Assembly: GCA_016791475.1 (NCBI GenBank)
Contig: JAEUWI010000016.1
Location: 1 to 64,000, forward strand
Length of the DNA stretch: 64,000 nt
Reading direction: 5' to 3'
Source of the DNA: Candidatus Hydrogenedentota bacterium
GTDB taxonomy: Bacteria > Hydrogenedentota > Hydrogenedentia > Hydrogenedentales > JAEUWI01
Made by a program: the position numbers and the translations under genes
The notes under the pieces: generated by a model
Told to the model about the DNA's origin: nothing
The model's input: the letters and a program-made list of their open reading frames with translations, nothing else
The model's database searches: none
Shown: positions 1 through 8,339 of the stretch, one piece after another
Layout: the number at the start of each line of letters is the position of its first letter
How positions within the stretch are numbered: the stretch's first letter is position 1

Positions 1-118
1 GGGAAGAGGGAAGAGGGAAGAGGGAAGAGGGAAGAGGGAAGAGGGAAGAGGGAAGGGGGAAGAAGGAAGAAGGAAGAAGGAAGAAGGAAGAAGGAAGAAG
101 GAAGAGGGAAGAGGGAAT
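1..118. repeat. purine-strand heptamer microsatellite
   Basis: The first part is a near-perfect tandem array with period 7 (unit GGGAAGA). After about position 53 it drifts to unit AGGAAGA and returns to GGGAAGA near 103. One strand is pure purine, so triplex or slipped-strand structure is possible. The array runs off the left window edge, so its full length is unknown. It is one of several 7-bp-period arrays in this window, all with different unit sequences. It lies about 360 bases upstream of the DUF1501 gene and no gene is seen within it. Confidence 0.9.
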
Positions 119-177
119 TAATAATTGTGGATGGGCGATGGGGGGCGGTGCATCGGCGGATGTGTCGCAGGGAGAGG

Positions 178-310
178 AGCGGTACCCCCACTAACCCCCG
201 CAAGCGGTCCCCCCCTAACCCCCGCAAGCGGTCCCCCCACTAACCCCCGCAAGCGGTACCCCCCGACCCCCGCGGAGTGTTACCCCCCCTACCCCCCCGC
301 AAGCGGGGGG
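178..310. repeat. degenerate tandem GC-rich palindromic repeat
   Basis: About five degenerate units of roughly 24 bp, each built on CCCCGCAAGCGG preceded by runs of C and a CTAAC or CTACC spacer. The last unit (about 280-310) is a strong hairpin with seven-C and seven-G arms and GCAA/AAGC at the tip. The same hairpin recurs at 16703-16738 and, inverted, at 16918-16952, so this is a dispersed family. No gene in 1-481 is supported; the small ORF here is the repeat read in frame. Confidence 0.85.
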
Positions 311-481
311 GCGTTTGTCGGAGGTGGTCTTCGCCGCGCCGCCTGCGCTCCCAGCGGAGCCGGTCGACCTCGCGGGTTTGGCTTGCGTTGCGACGCTGAA
401 ATCATGTCGGATGGCTGGGCTTCCGCTTCGTTGCCGCCGTGCGTGTCGTCGGGGTAGACTATTCCCTACAGGAGTCGCCCC

Positions 482-1897
482 ATGAACCCGCATCACTGCA
501 ATCGCTTTGAATCCGCCATTGATCGGCGGGATTTTCTTCGGAAGTCGGCCTTTGGCTTTGGCGCGGCGGCGATGGGTTCGCTGCTGGCGCGGGATGCGTC
601 GTCGTCGGCCAATCCCCTTGCGCCGAAGGCACCCCATTTTCCGGCGAAGGCGCAGCGGGTGATTTTTTTGTTCATGACGGGCGGGCCGAGTCACATGGAC
701 ACGTTTGACCCGAAGCCGGAATTGACGAAGTATGACGGCAAGCCCCTGCCGGAGAGTTTCAATGTGGAGGGGCTGAGTCTTCAGTTCATGAAGGCGGCGG
801 GGGCGACGTTGATGGGTTCGCCTTTTCCTTTTGCGAAGCACGGCGAGTCGGGTCTGGAGGTTTCGGGCCTGTTTCCCGAGCTGGCGCGGGAGGCGGATGA
901 GCTGGCGGTGATTCGCTCGTGTTACCACGAGTCGTTTATTCATGGACCGGCCCTGGGCCTGCTGAACACGGGCTCGACGTTGCTGGGCCATCCGAGTGCG
1001 GGGTCGTGGGTGACGTATGGCCTGGGCTGCGCGGCGGACAACCTGCCGGCGTATATGGTGATGACGGACGGGGCCTATCGCGCGGGGGCGGCGGTGAGCT
1101 ATGGCAGCGGTTTCCTCCCGGCGATTTATCAGGGCACGACGATGCGCGCGGAGGGCACGCCCATTTCCAATCTGAGTCCGCCGAACGGCGCGGCCCAGCA
1201 GCGGGCGATGCTGGACGCGCTCCACACGTGGAACGGGCGCTTTCAGGAGGCTCGCCCCGACGATTCGCGCCTTTCCGCCCAGCTTGCGAATTACGAACTG
1301 GCCTATCGCATGCAGACGGCGGCGCCGGACCTGATCGATCTCTCCGACGAGCCGGAATACATCCAATCGCTCTATGGACTGGACGAGAAGCCCTCGGCGA
1401 AGTTCGGGCGCATGTGCCTGCTGGCGCGGCGCATGGCGGAGCGGGGCGTGCGCTTTATCCAGCTCTACAACAACGACTGGGACGGCCACGACAAGTGCGC
1501 GGACAATCACAAGGCGAATGGCGCGAAGATTGACCGGCCCATCGCGGGTTTGATCCGCGATTTACGCCAGCGGGGCATGCTGGACAGCACGCTTATCGTG
1601 TGGGCGGGGGAATTCGGGCGCACGCCGGTGATGCAGGGCTCCATGGGCCGGGATCACAATCCTTACGGCTTCAGCGTTTGGATGGCGGGGGGCGGCATCC
1701 GCGGTGGCCAGGCCATCGGCGCGACGGACGAACTCGGCTTCCGCGCGGTGGAGCGCAAGGTGCACGTCCACGATCTTCACGCCACCATGCTCGCGGCGCT
1801 GGGCTTTGACCACGAGCAACTCACCTACCACTTTGAGGGCCGCGCCCGCCGCCTGACGGACGTCTTCGGCCATGTGGTGGATGAGGTGTTTGCGTAG
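482..1897 (+). CDS. DUF1501 family Tat-exported protein
   Basis: A 471-residue protein with a twin-arginine signal (residues 14-22, DRRDFLRKS, then an Ala/Gly-rich hydrophobic stretch). The sulfatase/phosphatase-like core starts with GGPSHMDTFDPK (residues 67-78), the hallmark of DUF1501. Near the C-terminus are GEFGRTP and GRDHNP, which are conserved family motifs. The start is an ATG behind AGGAG. In planctomycete-like genomes DUF1501 genes usually follow a DUF1549/DUF1553 cytochrome-type gene; only repeats lie upstream here, so the partner is absent or outside the window. Biochemical function is unknown; a periplasmic location is inferred from the signal. Confidence 0.93.
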   Translation: MNPHHCNRFESAIDRRDFLRKSAFGFGAAAMGSLLARDASSSANPLAPKAPHFPAKAQRVIFLFMTGGPSHMDTFDPKPELTKYDGKPLPESFNVEGLSLQFMKAAGATLMGSPFPFAKHGESGLEVSGLFPELAREADELAVIRSCYHESFIHGPALGLLNTGSTLLGHPSAGSWVTYGLGCAADNLPAYMVMTDGAYRAGAAVSYGSGFLPAIYQGTTMRAEGTPISNLSPPNGAAQQRAMLDALHTWNGRFQEARPDDSRLSAQLANYELAYRMQTAAPDLIDLSDEPEYIQSLYGLDEKPSAKFGRMCLLARRMAERGVRFIQLYNNDWDGHDKCADNHKANGAKIDRPIAGLIRDLRQRGMLDSTLIVWAGEFGRTPVMQGSMGRDHNPYGFSVWMAGGGIRGGQAIGATDELGFRAVERKVHVHDLHATMLAALGFDHEQLTYHFEGRARRLTDVFGHVVDEVFA

Positions 1898-1899
1898 CC

Positions 1900-2547
1900 T
1901 CAGGCCGAAGCGCCGTCGGTAAGCTTCTTGAAGCGGCCCAGGTCGGCGCGGTATTCGAGCAATTCGCCTTCGCGGAGGTCGAAGTACCAGCCATGAAGGG
2001 AGAGTTTGCCCGCGGTGATCCGTTCGTCGATAAAGGGAAAGCTGTGCAGATTTTCGATCGACAGCAGAATCGCGGCCTGTTCGGCGGCCCGTTGCTGAAA
2101 CGCCGGGTCCTTCTGGCCGAGTTCGTTGATGATCTGTTCCTTGGCCGGCGCGGCGATGGACATCCAGCGGGATATGAAGGTGCCGCCTTTGGCCTCGCAA
2201 TTGCCGTTCATGAGGGCGTTGATGCCGCCACACTGGGAATGGCCGAGCACGATGACGTGCTCCACCTCCAGGATGCACACGGCGAACTCCAGCGCGGCGC
2301 TCACGCCGTGCTGCCCGCCGTCGGCCACATACGGCGGAACCAGATTGGCCACGTTGCGCACCATGAAAATGTCGCCGGGCGCGCTGTTGGTCAGCAGGGC
2401 GGGATCGACCCGGGAGTCGGAGCAGCCTATGATCATGGTTTTCGGGCTCTGGCCATGCTTCAGCGGTTCGAAATGATCGCTGTGGGGTCCGAAGTAATCC
2501 TTCTGAAACACCCGGAATCCGGTGATGAAGCGCTCTATATCATTCAT
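1900..2547 (-). CDS. beta-class carbonic anhydrase
   Basis: A 215-residue beta-carbonic anhydrase catalysing CO2 hydration to bicarbonate. Zinc-site motifs are intact: CSDSRVDP gives Cys42, Asp44 and Arg46, and GHSQCGG gives His103 and Cys106. Length is typical and there is no signal peptide, so it is cytoplasmic. It converges on the DUF1501 gene, the two ends being 2 bases apart, and is divergent from the sugar isomerase gene at 2711. The shared 160-base promoter region contains a heptamer array. Bicarbonate supply for carboxylases such as AccD is a plausible role. Confidence 0.95.
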   Translation of the reverse strand: MNDIERFITGFRVFQKDYFGPHSDHFEPLKHGQSPKTMIIGCSDSRVDPALLTNSAPGDIFMVRNVANLVPPYVADGGQHGVSAALEFAVCILEVEHVIVLGHSQCGGINALMNGNCEAKGGTFISRWMSIAAPAKEQIINELGQKDPAFQQRAAEQAAILLSIENLHSFPFIDERITAGKLSLHGWYFDLREGELLEYRADLGRFKKLTDGASA

Positions 2548-2650
2548 GGGTCAGCCCTGAATCTGAGGTTGGTGTGGGTCCACCCCGCCTTGGTGGATTG
2601 CGCCCATACGCTACTATCCGGCGGTCCGCCGGATCAATACCGAACGTTAT

Positions 2651-2692
2651 AGTTGACAGTTGATAGTCGATAGTTGATAGTTGATAGTTGTC
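2651..2692. repeat. AGTTGAT heptamer array in a divergent promoter region
   Basis: Six consecutive 7-bp units (AGTTGAC, AGTTGAT, AGTCGAT, AGTTGAT, AGTTGAT, AGTTGTC). The array ends about 8 bases before the AGGAG ribosome binding site of the gene starting at 2711. It lies between the divergent carbonic anhydrase and isomerase genes. Copy-number change could alter promoter spacing for either gene; this is inference. Confidence 0.9.
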
Positions 2693-2710
2693 CATTGAGA
2701 GGAGTGTGCC

Positions 2711-3529
2711 ATGAGAGTCTTTGTTCTGCTTGCGTTGTGTGCACTGACCGTTGCGGCGCACGCGAACCCCTTCTTCGCGTTTGACAATGGCGTCGGGCGT
2801 GGTGTCTGGACGCCCGAGCAGCAGGCGGATTGTCTGGCGGAGCTGGGCTATGGGGGGATCAGCTATCAGGACGAAGTGGACCTGGACACGCGGCTGGCTG
2901 CCTTTGATGCCCGGGGTCTGAAGATTTTCAATGTGTATGTGCCGTGTCATGTGGACAAGGAGCCGGCCTTCAGCGAAGAACTCGTTCGCGCCATCGCGCG
3001 GCTCAAAGGCACGGGCGTGGACCTCTGGCTTACGGTGCAGGGCCAGGCGGAAGACGATGTGAAGGCGGTGACGGCTATTCAGGCGATTGCCGATCTCGCG
3101 GCGGCCTCGGGCATTCGCGTGGCGCTCTATCCCCATGCGGGCTTCCATGTGGCCACGCTGGACGATGCGTTGCGTGTGGTGGCGCAGGTTGAGCGCGACA
3201 ATGTGGGCGTGACCTTTAACCTGTGCCACGAGCTGAAGGCGGGCAATGGGGCCCGAATCGACGAGATCCTGGAAAAGGCCGCGCCCCGGCTTTTCTTCGT
3301 CTCCATCAACGGCGCGGAGCACGACGGCGACTGGGACCGGCTCATTCAGCCGCTGGGCGAGGGTGCCTTTGATGTGTACGGCGTGCTGAAGAAGTTGAAG
3401 TCACTCGGCTACACCGGCCCGGTGGGATTGCAGTGCTACAACGTGAAGGGCGACACCCGGGGCAATCTGGAAAAGAGCATGGCGGCGTGGAAGGCCTATG
3501 GCGAGCGATTGCGGGCGGAGCAGCGGTGA
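2711..3529 (+). CDS. secreted sugar phosphate isomerase/epimerase-like TIM-barrel protein
   Basis: A 272-residue protein with a Sec signal peptide (residues 1-18, ending AHA). The rest fits the xylose-isomerase-like TIM barrel (AP endonuclease 2 family). The alternating strands include GYGGISYQDEVD, LKIFNVYVPCH, VALYPHAGFH, VGVTFNLCHE and GPVGLQCYN, and the acidic and His residues at strand ends resemble the metal site of the family. The start is ATG behind AGGAG. Such exported isomerase-like proteins are common beside Gfo/Idh proteins in planctomycete-like genomes. Substrate is unknown. Confidence 0.85.
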   Translation: MRVFVLLALCALTVAAHANPFFAFDNGVGRGVWTPEQQADCLAELGYGGISYQDEVDLDTRLAAFDARGLKIFNVYVPCHVDKEPAFSEELVRAIARLKGTGVDLWLTVQGQAEDDVKAVTAIQAIADLAAASGIRVALYPHAGFHVATLDDALRVVAQVERDNVGVTFNLCHELKAGNGARIDEILEKAAPRLFFVSINGAEHDGDWDRLIQPLGEGAFDVYGVLKKLKSLGYTGPVGLQCYNVKGDTRGNLEKSMAAWKAYGERLRAEQR

Positions 3530-3530
3530 G

Positions 3531-3821
3531 CTAAAGGATATAGAAGAGATTGCGCGCCCCATGAACAACACGCACAAGTTCAATGCCTGTTGGAATCTCA
3601 CGATACAGCAAGACGTAATTGCCAACGGGGAAAATTCGCAGCCCCGGCGAAATATCTTCTCGCGCCGGACCAAGTTTGGGATTCTTGGCAAGTTTTAGCG
3701 CTTTCTCTTCGAACCGATCCAATAGGGCGTCAGCCGCATCTGGATTGTCATGGGCAATATGACTCCAGATACCAATCAGATCTAGATCCGACTTGGCCGT
3801 TCTCTTGACCCGCTTAGCCAC
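3531..3821 (-). CDS. parE: ParE/RelE-family toxin
   Basis: A 96-residue basic protein with the RelE/ParE fold pattern: an N-terminal helix pair (AKSDLDLIGIWSHIAHDN), a second helix (ALLDRFEEKALKLAKNP) and the C-terminal strands LRIFPVGNYVLLYREI and IELVRVVHGARN, where the RVVHGARN ending is typical of ParE. It lies 4 bases downstream of the antitoxin gene at 3826 in the same operon. Known ParE proteins poison DNA gyrase; this target is assumed from the family. Its 3' end abuts the convergent isomerase gene. Confidence 0.92.
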   Translation of the reverse strand: MAKRVKRTAKSDLDLIGIWSHIAHDNPDAADALLDRFEEKALKLAKNPKLGPAREDISPGLRIFPVGNYVLLYREIPTGIELVRVVHGARNLFYIL

Positions 3822-3825
3822 GCGA

Positions 3826-4089
3826 CTAGATGCCCGCCCGTTTTCGAGCGACTAGCTTCAGGTCTTGGAATGTGGCAATTTCCGAGGGGCCACTGTCGAT
3901 ACCCTCCTGCCAGAGTTCACGCAATTCCAGGAGTTTTTGCTCTCTGATAGCATGATTAAACTTCCAGTCGCGCAGCGCTTCGCGTATTACTTCACTCGAC
4001 GAGGCGTACTGGCCTTTCTCGACAGCCTCCTTAACCATAGTGGCCAATTCGGTGGTTAGTGCAACGCTTATCTTTTCCACATTCGACAT
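3826..4089 (-). CDS. parD: ParD-family antitoxin
   Basis: An 87-residue ribbon-helix-helix antitoxin. KISVALTTELATMVKEAVEKG is the DNA-binding strand and first helix, followed by YASSSEVIREALRDW, the conserved second helix of ParD/CopG proteins. The acidic C-terminal part would wrap the toxin. The start ATG has AGGAG at 4098-4102 on the minus strand. A 17-bp palindrome 25 bases upstream of the start is a likely autoregulatory operator. It forms an operon with the toxin gene just downstream. Confidence 0.93.
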   Translation of the reverse strand: MSNVEKISVALTTELATMVKEAVEKGQYASSSEVIREALRDWKFNHAIREQKLLELRELWQEGIDSGPSEIATFQDLKLVARKRAGI

Positions 4090-4113
4090 GGCACAAACTC
4101 CTTTTTAAGAATG

Positions 4114-4130
4114 GTAGCAATAATTGCTAC
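4114..4130. promoter_or_regulatory. palindromic operator of the parDE operon
   Basis: GTAGCAATAATTGCTAC is an odd palindrome, perfect except for its central base, placed 25-41 bases upstream of the antitoxin start. RHH antitoxins bind such palindromes to repress their own operon. Binding here is inferred from position and symmetry. Confidence 0.75.
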
Positions 4131-4275
4131 TACTGTCAACAGCCGTCGCAGGCCGCTTTTATTGTAAGCATCAACCAAATTGTAACTTGCCATTTGCGTT
4201 CCGTCCTCGGCGCGTGCAATCCTTCCCGCTCCGCAGCAAGGCGCGGATTTCGAACGTCTTTTCTGGAGAATTCCC

Positions 4276-5727
4276 ATGCATCGCTTCACCCTCATTCTGA
4301 CCATGGTCGGTCTGTCTTTCCTGTCGCCAAAGGCATTGGCTATCGATATTACGTCGGGCCTCACGGATTACCAGGTGGTCCAGTGTGACGCCGATGGCTC
4401 GGCCACGTTGTCGCTTTCTGGCACGGCGGCGGAGACTGGTGCGCTCGAAGCCCGCGTGTCGGCGGTGCAGAAAGTTGTCGTGGATTGGATGCCCGTGGGC
4501 GAGGCCGGCGCCGTGTGGTCGGCATCGGTTCCAACTGTTCCCGCAGGCGGTCCCTACCGGGTTGAGGTGCGGGTCACGGCGAATGGCGCGGTCCTCGCAT
4601 CCGACGAAGTGCTTAATGTGCTGGTGGGCGATGTGTGGGTGCTTGCGGGCCAGTCGAACATGCAGGGCGTGGGCAACCGGGTCAACGAAGAGACGCTCGA
4701 TCCGCGCGTCAACACCTATTCCATGAGCTACGAGTGGCGTGTGGCCCAGGAACCTCTCCACACCCTGCCTGAGTCGCCCGATGCGATCCATTTCGATGCC
4801 GCCCAGGGCGAAGTGGTGCGGCAGCAGCAGATTGTTGCCTGGCGCGATGGGCACAAGGGCGCGGGCCTCGGCATGGCCTTCGCTAAAGAAATGGTCCGCC
4901 GCACCGGGCGCCCGGTTGGCTTGATAGCGTCTGCTCACGGCGGTACGTCCATGCAGGGGTGGGACCCGGCGCTGAAAGATCAGGGCGGCGCTTCGCTCTA
5001 CGGCTCCATGGTGAAGCAGGTGGCGGCGGCCGGCGGCAAGGTCCGGGGCGTGTTGTGGTATCAGGGCGAGTCCGATGCCAACGCGGAGGCGTCCGCCATC
5101 TTTGCGGATAAGTTCAAAGCACTCATCGACGCCATGCGCCGTGACTTTAACAACCCGGATCTGCCTTTCTACTATGTCCAGCTTGGCAGGGTGATCCTGC
5201 CGTGGGATGAAGCGTCCTGGAACCGGATTCAGGCGATTCAGTTGAGCACGGTTGCGGAAGTCCCGAATACGGCTGTGGTGCCCGCCGTGGACTTGGGCCT
5301 GGACGATGGAATTCACATCGGTACGGCCGGTTTGAAGACCCTCGGGCATCGCCTGGCGAACATTGCCGAAGCGAACCTGTTTGGCGGCAAGGTGCAGGCG
5401 GGTCCGCGCGTAGCCGACATGCAGCGCGTGGGTACCGGGTACGGTCAGCACCTGCGCGTGACCTTCAGCGGCGTAAACGGCAAGCTCGTTGTGGCGGGCC
5501 GTCCCAGCGGTTTCTCGGTCAGCGAGGGGCCTGCGGGTCCGGTGAAGCCCTGCGTGTTCAACGTGGAGATCGCGCCGGACGATCCGAATGCGCTGCTGAT
5601 TTGGGTGAACGAATTCCCGGCGGGCGCGCAACTCTGGTATGGACGCGGTATCGACCCTTACTGCAATATCACCGATGAAGCGGGCATGGCCCTGCCGGTC
5701 TTTGGCCCGATGGCCATCCCGGAATAG
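4276..5727 (+). CDS. sialate O-acetylesterase-like SGNH esterase
   Basis: A 483-residue exported esterase with a signal peptide ending around LALA (residue 22). An N-terminal beta domain is followed by the SASA (DUF303) SGNH-hydrolase core: the nucleophile block AGQSNMQG has Ser127, then GGTSMQGW, WYQGESDAN and finally DDGIHIG with the catalytic Asp/His pair. A C-terminal beta domain (about residues 380-483) follows. The family removes O-acetyl groups from sialic acid or other acetylated glycans. It fits the glycan-degrading profile of the region. No close operon partner is seen. Confidence 0.92.
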   Translation: MHRFTLILTMVGLSFLSPKALAIDITSGLTDYQVVQCDADGSATLSLSGTAAETGALEARVSAVQKVVVDWMPVGEAGAVWSASVPTVPAGGPYRVEVRVTANGAVLASDEVLNVLVGDVWVLAGQSNMQGVGNRVNEETLDPRVNTYSMSYEWRVAQEPLHTLPESPDAIHFDAAQGEVVRQQQIVAWRDGHKGAGLGMAFAKEMVRRTGRPVGLIASAHGGTSMQGWDPALKDQGGASLYGSMVKQVAAAGGKVRGVLWYQGESDANAEASAIFADKFKALIDAMRRDFNNPDLPFYYVQLGRVILPWDEASWNRIQAIQLSTVAEVPNTAVVPAVDLGLDDGIHIGTAGLKTLGHRLANIAEANLFGGKVQAGPRVADMQRVGTGYGQHLRVTFSGVNGKLVVAGRPSGFSVSEGPAGPVKPCVFNVEIAPDDPNALLIWVNEFPAGAQLWYGRGIDPYCNITDEAGMALPVFGPMAIPE

Positions 5728-5780
5728 GGAAAACTACCTTACCACGAAAGTTTTGGAGCAGTCGTTGGCCGCAACCAGAT

Positions 5781-6042
5781 TTTTCACCACGAAGGCCACG
5801 AAGAGCACGAAGAAGAAAGAGGGAGGAGGGATGGGGATTGAAGCGTTTTACAACCATGAATCCCCATGCAATCCAAGCAAGATGCAAATTGAGCTTGCTC
5901 CCCAATTATCTTCGCGTATTCGCGGCTTGGCGTGCGAGACATCAGGAAGACGGCATGCCATGGGGAATTAAACGACTGCCGAAGGCCTGCATCGCCGTGA
6001 AAACTCTTCTCTTCGTGTTCTTCGTGCCTTCGTGGTAAAACA
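5781..6042. repeat. inverted CACGAAG-type interspersed repeat
   Basis: The left arm (about 5785-5815) contains CCACGAAGGCCACGAAGAGC and the right arm (about 6005-6038) carries its near reverse complement. About 190 bases separate them. Each arm has a 9-10 bp internal periodicity. The spacer contains a second motif, CGCGTATTCGCGG (5913-5925), related to a TTTGCG-rich stretch at 15290-15318. This accounts for the 394-base gap 5728-6121; no gene is supported here. A related family member is at 15071-15207. Confidence 0.8.
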
Positions 6043-6121
6043 TTTTGTTGTGGCCGGAGGCAGCGGCAGGTAATCCGTGGTCGCCAACAGCGAGCGAAGT
6101 TGCGTGACGTTTTGCGGTGGG

Positions 6122-7819
6122 CTACCCGAAGCGCAGCACTTCGAATTGGAGCAGGGTCCAGATCACGACCCAGGCGCCGAGGAGGGTTATCAGCGCGGCG
6201 GAGCCGAGGGGCAGCAGCCGCAGGAGGGGGTGGTCGGTGAGCTTCTGGCGCTGGAGCAGGCGTGACGCCCGCACCACGAGCAGTCCTATGACGACGAGTA
6301 CGGCGGCGAGTCCGAGGCTGAAGGCGAGGATGAGCGCGAGACCGTAGGAGAGACGGCCCACCTTGAGGGCCAGCAGCAGGACAATGAGCGCGGCGGGGCA
6401 GGGCACTACGCCCCCGGAAATGCCCAGCCACAGAATGTTTCGGTAGGAGGGGGCTTCGCCCGGCTTCAGAGCGAGTATGGCGGGCTCGTCTACGGTGTGC
6501 TCGTGACCGTGGTAGAAACGCCAGTCGCCGGGCTTGCCCTGGGCGCTGGCGAGGAGCTGGTGATAGCGCTGGCGAAACAGCAGTCCGCCAATGCCGATAA
6601 TGATTGCCCCCGAAAGGATGCCCGTCCAGTAATTCACGTCCCTTTCGGAGATCATGTCTTCGAAGTATAGCGTGACGAGTCCGAGCAGGATCACGCTCCA
6701 GGTGTGGGTAATGGTGACGACGATGCCGAGGATCAACGCGTGCCAGGCGGTGCCTTGTTCTCCGATCAGGTAGGCCGCCATCACGGTCTTGCCATGGCCC
6801 GGCGCAAATGCGTGGCCCATTCCCAGTGCCGCCGCGATGGCAAGGCCGAGCGCCAGAAGCGCGGGTGGGGGGAACTCGTCCCGGCGCACAATCTCGGAAA
6901 TCCGATCCAGGAGGCGGCTCGCCATGGTCGCACCGCCCTCCCGCACTCCGGTGGATACCTTCTCATCACTCACGCCCTCCGCGACGGCCACGAGCGGCTT
7001 CGATTCACCCGGCAGGCCTGGTCTGAGACCGGAGTCGAGGACGGCCCTGGCGATGCCGCCGGCGAGTCCTGTTTCTCCCTGCTCCCTGGCCATCCGCGCC
7101 GTGGAGGTCCAGGAGAAATGGCGGAGCGAATCGACGGTGGGCAGGTCGGCGACGTTCACGGTCTGGCCCGGGGTCAAGTGCAGGGTGAATGATGCGCGTC
7201 GATTTCCGTAAACAACGACGGGCACCGAATTCTGTTCCACACGCTGTTGCTCGCCCACGATTTCCGGCGCCAGGGTGGCGGTGGTGTCGGCCAGGTCTTC
7301 GCCCGGCAGCAGGAGGCACTCGCGGGTTCCCTGCTCATCGGGATAATTCTCCGACTCGAGCTGCAGGGTGAACGGGGCCTCGGGCCAATCGGTCTGCGCT
7401 TCCAGGCTCAGCAGGATGTTGAACACCAGCATGGCGCCATTGCCTTCGAGGAGAATGAGTTTGTGCGAGGTTGTCGTGACCGGCATGTCCGCGCCGTCAA
7501 TTTTCATGTGAATGAAGCGGGCGAGCTGGGGTATGCGCTGGTCCAGATAGGCTTCCACTTCCTCCGGGCTCAACTGGCTGTCGAAGTCGGTATCGAGCAT
7601 GTCCAACTCGGTGAAGGAGGGGATCTCGGCTACGTCGAGCAGAAAATGGATGGTCGGGCGCGGGGCGCCGCCATCCACAATGAAATACTGATTGATGGAG
7701 AAGTCGCCGAGGGGGTGCGCGGCGGCTTTCGTTGAACCCAGGAGAAGAAGGGTAAACAGTGCGGCTATGAATGGGAGAAATAAAAGCGATCTCAAGAGAA
7801 CGGCTCCAGTGCAGGCCAT
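6122..7819 (-). CDS. NicO/RcnA-like nickel/cobalt transporter with periplasmic N-domain
   Basis: About 565 residues from the ATG at 7819; an in-frame upstream ATG at 7882 would add 21 residues, but the later start gives a cleaner signal sequence. Numbered from the later start, residues 35-300 form an exported domain beginning HPLGDFSINQY and carrying an EF-hand-like loop (DTDFDSQLSPEE, residues 76-87). The C-terminal half is a NicO-type multi-helix transporter with HAFAPGHGKT (His336, His342) and a His-rich loop HGHEHT, then GGVVPCPAA. NicO proteins move Ni or Co; export is typical of the RcnA branch. Metal specificity cannot be read from the sequence. Confidence 0.85.
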   Translation of the reverse strand: MACTGAVLLRSLLFLPFIAALFTLLLLGSTKAAAHPLGDFSINQYFIVDGGAPRPTIHFLLDVAEIPSFTELDMLDTDFDSQLSPEEVEAYLDQRIPQLARFIHMKIDGADMPVTTTSHKLILLEGNGAMLVFNILLSLEAQTDWPEAPFTLQLESENYPDEQGTRECLLLPGEDLADTTATLAPEIVGEQQRVEQNSVPVVVYGNRRASFTLHLTPGQTVNVADLPTVDSLRHFSWTSTARMAREQGETGLAGGIARAVLDSGLRPGLPGESKPLVAVAEGVSDEKVSTGVREGGATMASRLLDRISEIVRRDEFPPPALLALGLAIAAALGMGHAFAPGHGKTVMAAYLIGEQGTAWHALILGIVVTITHTWSVILLGLVTLYFEDMISERDVNYWTGILSGAIIIGIGGLLFRQRYHQLLASAQGKPGDWRFYHGHEHTVDEPAILALKPGEAPSYRNILWLGISGGVVPCPAALIVLLLALKVGRLSYGLALILAFSLGLAAVLVVIGLLVVRASRLLQRQKLTDHPLLRLLPLGSAALITLLGAWVVIWTLLQFEVLRFG

Positions 7820-7904
7820 GGGGGTCGAGGCGCTATTGTAGCGCGCCTCGGAGAGAAGCGCCAATGGCCCGCACCGGAGCACGGAAGGGTTCGTCTAATT
7901 GCGG

Positions 7905-8201
7905 TCAGCGGCAACCGCAGGTGCGGACCTGCACGTAGTAGACTTGATACATCGGCCTGCCGCAATGGTCATAGCCGATGAACGCACGCCGCTGTTGCAG
8001 GCTGTAGGAACAACGATGCACCGGCGGACGGTAGACGGGGCCGCAGTGGGCTCCGCCGTAGTACCCGCCATAGTACCCGCCGGGGATGGGCGTGCGAATC
8101 ACGCGTACACCCGCGTTGGCTTCCGGTGCAACGAATACCGTTACAAGTGCCAGCGTTACGGCCGCCAGCGTCGTCGAGATCCACTTGGGCGATAATTTCA
8201 T
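7905..8201 (-). CDS. small secreted Gly/Tyr-rich protein
   Basis: A 98-residue protein with a clear signal peptide (residues 1-30, ending ANA). The mature part has GGYYGGYYGG followed by a Cys-containing tail with four cysteines (CGP, RCSY, DHCG, RTCGCR region) and several Tyr and Arg residues. The start has a GGAGG sequence upstream. No family is recognised. The composition resembles small secreted structural or surface proteins. It lies upstream of the transporter gene on the same strand, separated by about 85 bases. Confidence 0.7.
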   Translation of the reverse strand: MKLSPKWISTTLAAVTLALVTVFVAPEANAGVRVIRTPIPGGYYGGYYGGAHCGPVYRPPVHRCSYSLQQRRAFIGYDHCGRPMYQVYYVQVRTCGCR

Positions 8202-8339
8202 GCTGCTAACCTCCTCAGGCCCTGCCTGATGTTACGTCGATGGCATATGGACGCAGGGCGGACCCCGAATATTCATTGGGGCGGTTCAGCGGATAGCGAC
8301 GTGACGCGGCGGTTGATGTGAAGGACAGCAGACAACGTT

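Noticed and set aside
1-118. Possible CRISPR or satellite origin
   Set aside because: Simple 7-bp tandem repeat without spacers or DnaA-box-like sites.
215-1510. A 431-codon minus-strand ORF opposite the DUF1501 gene
   Set aside because: It is an Arg/His-rich shadow of the GC-rich coding strand with no domain, and the plus-strand gene has a Tat signal, family motifs and a ribosome binding site.
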